64,000 bases of DNA from Bacteroidales bacterium (GCA_024400635.1 JAKSMI010000005.1:1-64000); one strand, 5' to 3'; shown: positions 1-6,700, counted from the first letter of the stretch. A program made the numbers and translations. The notes: generated by a model not told the origin, from the letters alone.

Positions 1-84
1 CTTTTTCCTTGATTTGAGCGTCTTTTTCCTTGATTTGAGCGTCTTTTTCCTTGATTTGAGCGTCTTTTTCCTTGATACGTTCAT
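1..84 (-). repeat. 21-bp tandem repeat encoding KEKDAQI heptads
   Basis: The 21-bp unit CTTTTTCCTTGATTTGAGCGT is repeated three times exactly, followed by a fourth diverged unit ending at 84. Each unit encodes one heptad of the repressor's coiled coil. The near identity of units suggests recent expansion by slippage. The array begins at the window edge and may be longer. Confidence 0.85.
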
Positions 85-406
85 CTAAGATGTCTATCTG
101 GGCTCGCAATACGTCGGGACTGTCACTGTAGTATTGGCGGTTGTCGATGTGGGAATTGTCACCAATCACATTGTTATTACCATTGATGGCATTTTCGGAA
201 TTTTTCTTTCCTTTATTGACTTTTTCGTCAGAGAAAAAGTACTCCAATAATTTAGCATTTGCTTGTGTCGGAATTGATTTTTTATTCCGATAATTAAGTA
301 TAGTCTGCTCCCTAATGCCAGTTTTTGAGGCAATGTAATAAGCTGTCAAAGGGCATTTATTTAGCATATCTAAAATTTTTTCTACCTGACTATCAGTTGT
401 TTGCAT
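1..406 (-). CDS. HTH repressor with heptad coiled coil (3' end outside window)
   Basis: Reading leftward from ATG at 406, the product has an N-terminal helix-turn-helix-like segment of about 60 residues (around TAYYIASKTGIREQTILNY). An asparagine-rich linker (INGNNNVIGDNSHIDN) follows, then a coiled coil built of exact heptads KEKDAQI that runs off the window edge. This layout is common in phage repressors of Bacteroidota. Its position at the head of the lysogeny-control region, divergent from the early operon, supports a CI-like role. The C-terminal part cannot be seen, so a peptidase or oligomerisation domain is unknown. Confidence 0.7.
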   Translation of the reverse strand, partial: MQTTDSQVEKILDMLNKCPLTAYYIASKTGIREQTILNYRNKKSIPTQANAKLLEYFFSDEKVNKGKKNSENAINGNNNVIGDNSHIDNRQYYSDSPDVLRAQIDILDERIKEKDAQIKEKDAQIKEKDAQIKEK

Positions 407-560
407 ACTTTTTACTAAAATAAATTACTTTTTATGTGTTTTTACTCAATTATTTGTGTATTTTTGCCTCGTACAAAAGTGACAATAAAACCGTACAAAT
501 ATAATAATAAAATAACACAAAAAAAGTCCGCTTATTGTTTTGTCGTAAAAAATTAAAATT
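407..560. promoter_or_regulatory. Divergent repressor/early promoter region with paired CGTACAAA sites
   Basis: A plus-strand -7 box TATTTTTG lies at 459-466 and fires toward the early genes. A minus-strand -7 box (CAAATATA on the plus strand, 496-503) fires toward the repressor. CGTACAAA occurs at 470-477 and 492-499, spaced 22 bp or about two helical turns, overlapping both promoters. These are good candidates for repressor operators. The boxes match the known Bacteroidota consensus TAnnTTTG; operator function is inferred. Confidence 0.6.
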
Positions 561-779
561 ATGAATGCATTAACAGAAACAAGAAAGAAGTTGCTCCAAG
601 ACGGATATTGTTTTATCCGCCTTACAGAAGATGGTGGATCATTGTCAAATGAACCAAAGATAAAGATATGCGAAGATTGGGGTGTTTGGAGGACATTCAA
701 GGTGTATCCAACAAAAGCAGCACGTGACAGAGAGGCAATAGATTTGATTAAGAATCATAAATGTCTTTGTATAGACTAA
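561..779 (+). CDS. Small early phage protein, unknown function
   Basis: This is a 72-residue soluble protein, the first gene of the rightward early operon and just downstream of the divergent control region. It has a mixed charge pattern, an aromatic central part (EDWGVWRTFKVYPT) and a C-terminal Cys pair (HKCLCID). No family is recognised. Its position suggests an early regulatory or host-takeover role, which is only inference. Confidence 0.6.
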   Translation: MNALTETRKKLLQDGYCFIRLTEDGGSLSNEPKIKICEDWGVWRTFKVYPTKAARDREAIDLIKNHKCLCID

Positions 780-868
780 ATTGTGTCAACATTTATGAAG
801 ATGAAAATAAAATAACAATACGAACAATATCCGGAGATAACACAATGGTAGAATTTTCAATAGAATAA
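761..868 (+). CDS. Very small overlapping protein (35 aa)
   Basis: ATG at 761 lies inside the end of the preceding gene, in another frame, and the frame ends TAA at 868. The product begins MSLYRLNCVNIYEDEN and looks like a small beta-rich polypeptide (KITIRTISGDNTMVEFSIE). Tight overlap with the previous gene and the next start three bases later fit a translationally coupled phage operon. The call rests only on spacing and reading frame. Confidence 0.4.
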   Translation: MSLYRLNCVNIYEDENKITIRTISGDNTMVEFSIE

Positions 869-870
869 TT

Positions 871-1136
871 ATGAAACTTCATTTAGTCGTAAAAGCAAAA
901 TGGTTTGACATGATCAAATCTGGTGAAAAAATGAAGAATACAGGAAACACTGTCTTCACTGGCATCAAAGAATTGAAAAGCAAATTATAGATTCAGTCGT
1001 GTTTCACCGTGGATACACCAACGTAACTCATGAGCGCGAGTGTGTACGGGTTAGGAATGGCTTAGGAAAACCGGAATGGGGTGCTCCGGAAGGGCTTGTG
1101 ATCATTCTTGATTTAGGTAAAGAAATAGAACAATAA
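871..1136 (+). pseudogene. ASCH/PUA-like (DUF3850-type) protein, frameshifted
   Basis: The first frame gives MKLHLVVKAKWFDMIKSGEK, the typical start of small ASCH/DUF3850 RNA-binding proteins, and then loses the pattern. One frame over, the expected continuation NEEYRKHCLHWHQRIE is followed by VFHRGYTNVT and PEWGAPEGLVIILD, to a stop at 1136. The switch falls in an A-run near 926-931 that has six A where seven would keep the frame. So a single base is missing. It may be a real mutation, a sequencing error or, less likely, slippage. Restored length would be about 89 residues. Confidence 0.7.
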
Positions 1137-1147
1137 AAATAAAAATC

Positions 1148-1378
1148 ATGCCCAACATCGTCACCTACCGATTTTTAGACTACTTCAGCCAAACACGCCG
1201 TGAAGTGAAGGCGGAAGTGTTGGAATCTGGAGAAAAGACCAGCCGTATAAAGCTGCTGGGATATGGTCCCAAAAACGCCGTTCCGGGTACCGAAATGAGA
1301 GTGCACAATAAAAGTATCAATATTAACAAAAACAAATCACAAAATCATGAATGGAAGAAATATACCTACTTCGATTAA
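1148..1378 (+). CDS. Small early phage protein, unknown function
   Basis: A 76-residue basic protein with a beta-rich first half (NIVTYRFLDYF, REVKAEVLES, RIKLLGYG) and a lysine/asparagine-rich tail. No family is recognised. Its 3' end overlaps the start of the next gene by 32 bases, as expected in a compact early operon. Confidence 0.55.
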   Translation: MPNIVTYRFLDYFSQTRREVKAEVLESGEKTSRIKLLGYGPKNAVPGTEMRVHNKSININKNKSQNHEWKKYTYFD

Positions 1379-1595
1379 TCAGGAAATGTTTTGCCGGATG
1401 AAGGAAAAAGTAAAGAAGTTCCCCAAGTTCAGAATGGAGCTGCAACTCAAAACCGGATATTCGTTAAGCTATATCGATAAACAGCTGAACGGCGTGGCAA
1501 CACCCACCTACAAGCTTATCCAGGCAATGGGCGACATTGCCAAATTGGTTGACGAACAGGATAACAACATCAAGAAAATCTTAGAACAAAACTAA
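1347..1595 (+). CDS. Small helical, possibly DNA-binding protein
   Basis: An 82-residue, mostly helical and basic protein. The segment MELQLKTGYSLSYIDKQLNGVATPTYKL, here cited by its ends, looks like a helix-turn-helix (residues about 28-55), so a regulator such as a Cro-like protein is plausible. It overlaps the previous gene and is followed four bases later by the next. Confidence 0.5.
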   Translation: MNGRNIPTSINQEMFCRMKEKVKKFPKFRMELQLKTGYSLSYIDKQLNGVATPTYKLIQAMGDIAKLVDEQDNNIKKILEQN

Positions 1596-1599
1596 AGCC

Positions 1600-1926
1600 A
1601 TGTACAAAAACTATCCATTATTTTACATAACAGGTCCCTACAGATTGTTGATGAGGAAAATGGGATATTCAAGGACATTGCTCTATTTCGACATCTGCAA
1701 GCAAAACGCCATTGCGGCATCATCCGTCATCTGCAAGAAGATTGACGATGAAAACCCGCTGAAGATTGCCCACAGAAACCATTACAGGCACTGCTTGAAA
1801 CAACGCCTTAATGCCGTTGAGAAGGCCGATTTCGTGGTGTTTACTGAGCATTACCTGCTATCGCCCGCCTGTTTGGTAGAATGGCTGTGGGCAAAGATAT
1901 TGAAGAAACGCATCATATACAAATAA
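1600..1926 (+). CDS. DUF4406 / nucleoside 2-deoxyribosyltransferase-like protein
   Basis: A 108-residue protein with YITGPY near the N terminus and a C-terminal pattern ADFVVF...LLSPACLVEWLWAKIL. This resembles the small-phage DUF4406/NDT fold, in which an S-x-G/A...E...A helix follows a strand ending in a hydrophobic run. Members may act on nucleosides or NAD-like substrates. The match is partial: the usual SRGA motif is SPAC here. Last protein gene before the structured RNA at 1933. Confidence 0.45.
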   Translation: MYKNYPLFYITGPYRLLMRKMGYSRTLLYFDICKQNAIAASSVICKKIDDENPLKIAHRNHYRHCLKQRLNAVEKADFVVFTEHYLLSPACLVEWLWAKILKKRIIYK

Positions 1927-1932
1927 CCTCAT

Positions 1933-2047
1933 AACGGTGGAGCACGCTGGGAATAGGTTCATGACCATGGGTTAAAGCCTTGCACTCCTGTCGTGGGATG
2001 AAGAATGGATAAAAAGACCGAATAAGTGATACCTCCACCGTTTTTTT
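1933..2047 (+). ncRNA. Structured intergenic RNA closed by a 10-bp stem and ended by a T-run
   Basis: AACGGTGGAG (1933-1942) pairs perfectly with CTCCACCGTT (2033-2042), which runs into seven T (2041-2047). CAC (1944-1946) can also pair with GTG near 2026. The 90-nt interior has further pairing, for example around GGTTCATGACC and CACTCC...GGGATG. A stem enclosing 90 nt and ending in U is larger than a simple terminator and looks like a small RNA or a structured element within the early transcript. No known RNA family is recognised. Confidence 0.55.
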
Positions 2048-2061
2048 AAGAAAAGTCAATT

Positions 2062-2280
2062 ATGAATGAATTTGGAAACTTCTATCAAAGCAAAATAAGC
2101 CGTCTCAGTAACCGGGCGGCGCGTAGAAATTATAAGCGGCTAATCGCCAAAAGGCTTGGAAAGTCGGTTTTTACCATCGACAACTGGATAAAGGGCGTAA
2201 CCGTTCCAAACAGGCTGGAACAAAAAGCCATCAATGTTATTTTTAGAGAAAAGATATATCAAGATGAAGAACTGGATTAA
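2062..2280 (+). CDS. Small basic HTH protein
   Basis: A 72-residue, strongly basic protein. KRLIAKRLGKSVFTIDNWIK (about residues 25-44) has the look of a helix-turn-helix in which the second helix starts after SVFT and contains DNWIKG. It probably binds DNA and may regulate the early or middle genes. It overlaps the following membrane-protein gene by 17 bases. Confidence 0.5.
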   Translation: MNEFGNFYQSKISRLSNRAARRNYKRLIAKRLGKSVFTIDNWIKGVTVPNRLEQKAINVIFREKIYQDEELD

Positions 2281-2563
2281 ATTCACGGCGGCATCGATAG
2301 CCATTGCGGCCATCGCGATATTGTCGGTGATTTCCGTTGGCGACAAAAAGATGATCAAAAGCCAGCAAGAACGCATCGAGGAACAGGGAAAGGTGATTGA
2401 TTCTCTTCTTAACAGGCGAACAACCTTTATCGACTGTCACCTGGTTGTGACCGACAAATCAAAAAACATCATCTATGGCCGCTACAACAAGGGCTCCATA
2501 TCCCAGCCTCAGGAACGGAAGTACATTTTGGAAATCGATTCGACCAACATCAAAATCAGATAG
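2264..2563 (+). CDS. Membrane-anchored coiled-coil protein
   Basis: Starting at ATG 2264, the 99-residue product has one N-terminal membrane span (residues about 5-24, rich in A and I), a short charged helix (SQQERIEEQGKVIDSLLNRR) and a small beta-rich C-terminal domain. This layout is seen in many phage inner-membrane proteins of Bacteroidota. No function is known. An in-frame upstream start is ignored because it lies inside the preceding gene. Confidence 0.55.
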   Translation: MKNWIKFTAASIAIAAIAILSVISVGDKKMIKSQQERIEEQGKVIDSLLNRRTTFIDCHLVVTDKSKNIIYGRYNKGSISQPQERKYILEIDSTNIKIR

Positions 2564-2564
2564 T

Positions 2565-2981
2565 ATGGAAAACTTCAATGTAAATTCAGTGCTGGATTAT
2601 GAGGCAACGCGACTGGTACGCCTGATTGATACGAAGAAACAGTATCTCTCAAAACTGGATCCAAAGACAATGCAGTACAAGTACCTGTTGTCTGAGGTGG
2701 AATTTTTGGAACAGGACATTTTGCCGATGATACTGTCCAAGAACCTGTTTCTAAACGAGTTCAGCAAGTGTTTTGACCTCAATATGGCCAAGGTGGCCAA
2801 TTACAAGAACAATTCCATATTCAACGGCATCCTGTACTACTACCACATGAAAGACCCCCAGCCCGACCAGATTCCGGCGGCGGCCTGCTTTACCAATTAC
2901 CATCCGGACAAAATCTATATGGACTTCAGATTGATACCTGACTTTTTGAATATGATAACCGTTGTGCCAATTGCTTTTTAA
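2565..2981 (+). CDS. Phage protein upstream of the VirE helicase, unknown
   Basis: The start at 2565 follows the previous stop by one base and gives 138 residues. The protein is mainly helical with an aromatic middle (NGILYYYHMKD). No catalytic motif is visible, so it is not a recognisable primase. Directly upstream of the helicase gene (two-base gap), it may be a replication accessory protein; that is inferred from context. Confidence 0.5.
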   Translation: MENFNVNSVLDYEATRLVRLIDTKKQYLSKLDPKTMQYKYLLSEVEFLEQDILPMILSKNLFLNEFSKCFDLNMAKVANYKNNSIFNGILYYYHMKDPQPDQIPAAACFTNYHPDKIYMDFRLIPDFLNMITVVPIAF

Positions 2982-2983
2982 CT

Positions 2984-4270
2984 ATGGAAAAAAAGGAAAA
3001 CAGCGAAAACAGAGAAAACCGTGAAGAATACGGACAGGAAAAGGCCAAGATAACCAAGATACAGGAATGGCTGATGAGATACTACGAGTTCAGGAACAAC
3101 ACCGTCACACAGCAAATTGAATACAGAAGCGTTGAAAACGACGTGTTTTCCCAGTTCAACGAGAAAATGAAGACCGACATCGTTATCAAGCTGAAGGAAA
3201 TGCGCTTTTCCAAGCCGAAAGAGGACCTGGAAGACATCCTCAATTCCTCTATGATCAACGACTATAATCCCATCGTTGACTATTTCGGGAAAATCAGGTT
3301 CAAGGGCTTTGGCTATATAAGGCAGCTGTCGAAGTGTATCAAGTTGGACCAGCCCGACCAGATTATCCGTGGAAAGAAATACACTGACCTCTTTGAGGAA
3401 TATCTGCACAAATGGCTGTTGGCGTGCTATCTGTGCAGCACAGGAAAGACCGTGAATGACGTGATGCTTATCCTGATCGGAGCCCAAGGCAGGTTCAAAA
3501 CGTCGTTTTTGAACAATCTTTGTCCCAAGGAACTGATGGATTACAGGGTTTGCAGCCACATTAATCCGTCGCTTACCGACTACAACACCAGCAACTACCT
3601 GGCCGAAAAGTTCATGATCAATGTGGATGACCAGATGGAGACTATATTTGGCAAGGACTATAACTGTATGAAAGCGATAGTTTCGGCCCCCGACATCACC
3701 AACCGCAAACTGTACAAGGCCACCCACCAGCGACGGAGACGAATAGCCAACTTTTGCGGTTCGGTGAACGAAAGCCGATTTTTGCGTGACAGCAACAACC
3801 GGCGTTATCTTTGCTTTGCCATCACCGACATATCGAGAGACTATACAGAGGTGGATATTGACGGACTGTGGGCGGAAGTGAAGTATGAGGCCGAACAACT
3901 CAAGTCGAACTACATTTTCGGCCGTGAAGACTACATCACCATCGACTGTATGAATGCCAACTTCGAGGCACCCACCGAGGAAGCCGAAACGCTCCAGGCC
4001 GTTTTTATGCCAGTTGTAGATAAGCCGTTGGAAGACAGGGACGTGTATTATGTTTCATTCACCGAGATGATAGGGATATTAAAGCTTTATTCCTCCAACA
4101 ACTATCTGAAATCGTACAACCTGCAGACGGCCATGCGAAAATACGGCTACACGGTGAAGTCGTACAAGAAATCAAGATTCAACAACCAGCCGCGCAACCT
4201 GTATGCGGTGCAACTCATCAATCCAAAGCTGGAATGGCTGAGAAACAAGATGGATGAACTGTATATATGA
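2984..4270 (+). CDS. VirE/VapE-type (P4-like) replicative helicase
   Basis: A 428-residue protein. A charged N-terminal part of about 150 residues precedes an ATPase with Walker A GAQGRFKTS (near 165) and a Walker B-like strand FMINVDDQ. Further on are NESRFLRDSNNRRYLCF and the segment ITDISRDYTEVDIDGLWAEV. These are hallmarks of the virulence-associated E family, related to P4/D5 helicases that unwind DNA at phage origins. It is the only replication enzyme in the window and lies about 0.7 kb from the repeat-rich region. Its 3' end (4246-4265) is copied downstream of the methyltransferase gene. Confidence 0.85.
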   Translation: MEKKENSENRENREEYGQEKAKITKIQEWLMRYYEFRNNTVTQQIEYRSVENDVFSQFNEKMKTDIVIKLKEMRFSKPKEDLEDILNSSMINDYNPIVDYFGKIRFKGFGYIRQLSKCIKLDQPDQIIRGKKYTDLFEEYLHKWLLACYLCSTGKTVNDVMLILIGAQGRFKTSFLNNLCPKELMDYRVCSHINPSLTDYNTSNYLAEKFMINVDDQMETIFGKDYNCMKAIVSAPDITNRKLYKATHQRRRRIANFCGSVNESRFLRDSNNRRYLCFAITDISRDYTEVDIDGLWAEVKYEAEQLKSNYIFGREDYITIDCMNANFEAPTEEAETLQAVFMPVVDKPLEDRDVYYVSFTEMIGILKLYSSNNYLKSYNLQTAMRKYGYTVKSYKKSRFNNQPRNLYAVQLINPKLEWLRNKMDELYI

Positions 4271-4865
4271 TAAAAGCGTATGGACTGCTTCAACTACGAG
4301 GCACTTGGACTGGATATTGAGAATGAGTATAACGATTTTAAGAATTTTAATTATGAAAGAAAAACCTATTTTAGATGCCTGTTGTGGTTCAAGGATGTTT
4401 TGGTTCGACAAGAACAATCCTTTAGTTGACTTCATGGATATCAGAGATGAAGATTGTGTATTGAGCGATGGTCAGATATGTATGGTGCATCCAAATATAA
4501 TTGGAGACTTCTGCAATATGCCATTTGGAGATAAAACCTACAAAATGGTAGTATTTGATCCTCCGCATTTGGTTTGGGAAGGGAAAACGTGCAACCTATA
4601 CAAGAGATATGGTAAGTTGGACGATTGGAGGCAACAAATTCGCTTGGGAATAAACGAGTGCATGCGAGTATTGGATGACTTTGGAGTACTGATCTTTAAA
4701 TGGAGTGAATCACAAATTAAATTATCCTCAATTCTGAAGATAATAGACTACCAACCATTATTTGGGCATCGAAGAGGACCAACAATATGGTTGGCGTTTA
4801 TGAAATTACCACAATAACGATTTGGAAGAGTTTTAGTTATGGGAGCAAGATGGATGAACTGTATA
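4246..4865 (+). repeat. 20-bp direct repeats bracketing the methyltransferase cargo
   Basis: CAAGATGGATGAACTGTATA occurs at 4246-4265, inside the last codons of the helicase gene, and again at 4846-4865, exactly 600 bp downstream. The second copy, read in the helicase frame, also gives KMDELY followed by K and a stop. It therefore looks like the original 3' end of the helicase gene, displaced by the insertion of a 600-bp cargo. Confidence 0.8.
4353..4817 (+). CDS. Class I SAM-dependent DNA methyltransferase
   Basis: Start chosen at 4353, giving 154 residues. The N terminus carries a cofactor motif (ILDACCGSRMFWF), then DFMDIRDED (acidic residue for the ribose), and a catalytic-type motif VVFDPPHL, related to DPPY of N6-adenine or N4-cytosine methyltransferases. 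The C-terminal part has the usual VLIFKW strand. It probably methylates phage or host DNA, for protection or regulation. It has no restriction partner. It is more AT-rich than its neighbours and sits between 20-bp direct repeats, so it looks like a recently acquired cargo gene. Confidence 0.75.
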   Translation: MKEKPILDACCGSRMFWFDKNNPLVDFMDIRDEDCVLSDGQICMVHPNIIGDFCNMPFGDKTYKMVVFDPPHLVWEGKTCNLYKRYGKLDDWRQQIRLGINECMRVLDDFGVLIFKWSESQIKLSSILKIIDYQPLFGHRRGPTIWLAFMKLPQ

Positions 4866-4899
4866 AGTGAAAAAGCCTGAGAAAAAAGCGTCGGTTTCT

Positions 4900-4935
4900 G
4901 GAGGGTGGCCATTTGGCCATCCTCCTTTTTTTTTT
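4900..4935 (+). terminator. Strong Rho-independent terminator of the early operon
   Basis: GGAGGGTGGCCA (4900-4911) pairs with TGGCCATCCTCC (4914-4925), with one G-T pair and a TT loop, followed by ten T. It ends the transcript carrying the helicase and methyltransferase. Confidence 0.92.
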
Positions 4936-5185
4936 GAGGTAGTTGGCAAAAAGACAAAAAGTTCTAACTACCGCCAACTACCCAAAAAAAGACTTTTTGC
5001 AAATATCTTTTTTTCTAAAAACTACCTAACTACCTAACTACTATTTTACATTATATTTATTTTTAAATAGTTATGATTTTTATTTGGGTCGTTTGGTAGT
5101 TAGGGTAGTTAGCAGTGACATTTTTTTTGTTATTGAAAATTTAAAATTTTGGCTTGGTAGTTAGGTAGTTGGTAGTTTTCGCACA
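4936..5185. repeat. Iteron-like array, candidate phage origin
   Basis: GGTAGTT occurs at 4938, 5095, 5104, 5156, 5164 and 5171. Its complement AACTACC occurs at 4966, 4976, 5020 and 5028, with a variant (AACTACT) at 5036. Neighbouring copies are 7-10 bp apart and arranged as a cluster of AACTACC facing a cluster of GGTAGTT around an AT-rich centre (5043-5090). No gene is present. Such iterons next to a helicase gene are typical of plasmid and phage origins or partition sites; function is inferred. Confidence 0.6.
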
Positions 5186-5567
5186 AAACAACTTTTTTAC
5201 ACTTTTACACTTTTCAGGTAATTTTTTTTCTACCGCTGGTTATTTTTGGTATGGCATCGGAAAACAAATCCGGCATTATGGTAGATAAACCGCTTAAACC
5301 AGTTTTCAGGCATATAAATATGATAAACTTTTAATGGTTGACGATATATAAATAAAATATACCGGTATAAAAATTGACTATACCGGTAAATTCAAAAAAA
5401 ATCGTATATTTAAGAAGCTAACAATCAGAACGTTAAAATATAACGCTTATAGCTGAAAAAATAATATTTGCATTATAAATTGCTGAATTGCAACTATTTA
5501 TGACTAAAATTAAAAAACAACCGTTGATGTTCAAAATTTGCGTAAAAAACTCCGAAAATTCCGAAAA
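5186..5567. promoter_or_regulatory. Gene-free AT-rich region with a pair of TATACCGGTA sites
   Basis: The perfect palindrome TATACCGGTATA lies at 5358-5369 and a second copy, TATACCGGTA, at 5379-5388. Their centres are 21 bp apart, two helical turns, as expected for cooperative binding by a dimeric repressor or initiator. The remaining sequence is very AT-rich, with a TTACACTTT repeat near 5197-5212, and I see no gene in it. The sites lie about 200 bp upstream of the first nuclease gene. Confidence 0.5.
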
Positions 5568-5585
5568 ATGAAAAAAGGTGAAACA

Positions 5586-5987
5586 ATGACAATGGAAAAG
5601 AAACAACCAAATAAATATCATAAAGTTGGTCGTATCAATATGACCATTTCAAAAAAAGCCCATATTAAATGTGCTGATATTTTAATTGATGACAACCATT
5701 TGAAACACATTCAGAAAAAACACAACATCGAGTTGTCAACTTTGGGAATGTCGAGCCTTGATTTTGTGTCCTTAATAGTTGGTAAATTTAATGAAATTAG
5801 AGAAGCCCCTGATTATGCGTATAATTTAGTATTGGCAAATTATAATGAAAAATTCTTTGTTGCCGTAATATCAATGAATTATAATGACAATGGTTTTTGG
5901 GAAATAAAAACGGCTTTGCCTATTCGGAAAGCCGTTGTTTTATCTCGTAAACTGATATGGAAAAGGGAGCGAACCCCTTTAAGGTAA
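5586..5987 (+). CDS. PBECR3-like nuclease, putative toxin or anti-host factor
   Basis: Start at 5586 chosen for the AAGGTG eight bases upstream (5568 is possible); 133 residues. The core reads DDNHLKHIQKKH, then LSTLGMSSLDFVSLIV, KFNEIREAPD, a pair of strands, and FWEIKTALPIRKA. This order resembles the PBECR group (phage barnase-EndoU-colicin E5/D-RelE-like nucleases), with His in HIQKKH and the basic strand as likely catalytic parts. The family assignment is by pattern only. The last eight codons run into a hairpin belonging to a convergent small RNA (5961-6036). Codon use is more AT-rich than the surrounding genes. Confidence 0.5.
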   Translation: MTMEKKQPNKYHKVGRINMTISKKAHIKCADILIDDNHLKHIQKKHNIELSTLGMSSLDFVSLIVGKFNEIREAPDYAYNLVLANYNEKFFVAVISMNYNDNGFWEIKTALPIRKAVVLSRKLIWKRERTPLR

Positions 5988-6036
5988 TTACCTTGTAACT
6001 TCTGCCGATGGCACTACGCTTTTACTCCATCAGTTA
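5961..6036 (-). ncRNA. Convergent small structured RNA at the 3' end of the first nuclease gene
   Basis: A minus-strand -7 box TATTTTTG (plus-strand 6042-6049) lies a few bases upstream of a run of three hairpins. The first pairs GTAACT/GATGG (5995-6011) with CCATC/AGTTAC (6027-6037). The second is the 14-bp palindrome AAGGTAATTACCTT (5981-5994). The third is AAAGGG...CCCTTT (5962-5980), ending in four U on the minus strand. The nuclease stop codon (5985-5987) lies inside the second hairpin. A stable RNA of about 75 nt, antisense to the end of the nuclease mRNA, is predicted; role inferred. Confidence 0.5.
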
Positions 6037-6094
6037 CACCGCAAAAATACAAAAATTATAATATATAACATATAAACATAAAAAATTTTTTATC

Positions 6095-6688
6095 ATGCCA
6101 GAAGAAACAGAAAAAACAGCAACCAATGGACGCGTATTGAGCTTGAAAGTCACGTCGAAAACTTACGATGAGTTCCAGCAACTGAGAACCGAAGGACAAT
6201 ATCCCACAGCACAACTTTTCATGCAAGAATTGCTTGAAAGATATTCTGATCCCATTGTCGCCAATAAAAACAACGACGAATTAAAAGCCAAGCTGGAGGA
6301 ATTGCAGGCCGAAAACGAAAAGCTCAAAGAAGCGAATATCGACCTGGCCAAGCGGATGGACGATGCCGGGCAGCTCAACCAGCAGGAAATCGAAAGGCTG
6401 AAGGCCGACATCACCAACTATCAGCAAAGCGAGGAACACGACCGTATGGAAAAGGAGCAAACCTCCAAAAGCCATATCCTGGTACCCATTTCACCATTGG
6501 AAAGAAAATGTCTGGAATATCTCACGGAACGCGAACGAAAGAACCGCCGCCGCACCGACATCACGCCGCCCGTGTTCTTTATGTATGTGCTTTCCGAAAT
6601 GCTGATCAAGGGCAATAAGTTTTCAATCAATTGCGTGCCCGATTCCGTTATCGCCAAATTTGAAAAGGAACTGAAAGATGAAGAATAA
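6095..6688 (+). CDS. Coiled-coil phage protein, unknown function
   Basis: A 197-residue protein. The N-terminal part (residues about 10-50, GRVLSLKVTSKTYDEFQQLR) has the strand-helix-helix look of a ribbon-helix-helix DNA binder. A long charged coiled coil follows (about 60-125), then a C-terminal helical domain with a basic patch RERKNRRR. It could be a partition, origin-binding or regulatory protein. The next gene is a nuclease cargo gene, and the last 29 bp of this gene (6656-6684) is repeated beyond that cargo (7240-7268). Confidence 0.55.
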   Translation: MPEETEKTATNGRVLSLKVTSKTYDEFQQLRTEGQYPTAQLFMQELLERYSDPIVANKNNDELKAKLEELQAENEKLKEANIDLAKRMDDAGQLNQQEIERLKADITNYQQSEEHDRMEKEQTSKSHILVPISPLERKCLEYLTERERKNRRRTDITPPVFFMYVLSEMLIKGNKFSINCVPDSVIAKFEKELKDEE

Positions 6689-6700
6689 AAACCATCTATT

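Noticed and set aside
2978-3898. Long minus-strand frames opposite the helicase gene and similar frames opposite other genes (for example 40482-41627 plus, 7569-8324 minus).
   Set aside because: They mirror clear genes with family motifs, have unlikely protein composition and no sensible starts.
4280-4429. A 49-codon frame starting MDCFNYEALGLDIEN between helicase and methyltransferase.
   Set aside because: It overlaps the methyltransferase start by 77 bases in another frame, and the last part is plainly the shifted methyltransferase sequence. Its first 25 codons could be a relic, but there is not enough to call a gene.
4846-4872. KMDELYK and stop after the methyltransferase looks like the end of GFP.
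   Set aside because: The helicase gene itself ends KMDELYI 600 bp upstream, the nucleotide context is phage-like, and nothing else of GFP is present. It is a chance likeness within the duplicated helicase end.
4938-5177. GGTAGTT repeats as a CRISPR array.
   Set aside because: The units are 7 bp, occur in both orientations and lack spacers of constant length; there are no cas genes.
6042-6090. CAAAAATACAAAAA as a plus-strand promoter for the 6095 gene.
   Set aside because: The Bacteroidota consensus reads on the minus strand here (TATTTTTG); on the plus strand there is no TAnnTTTG box.
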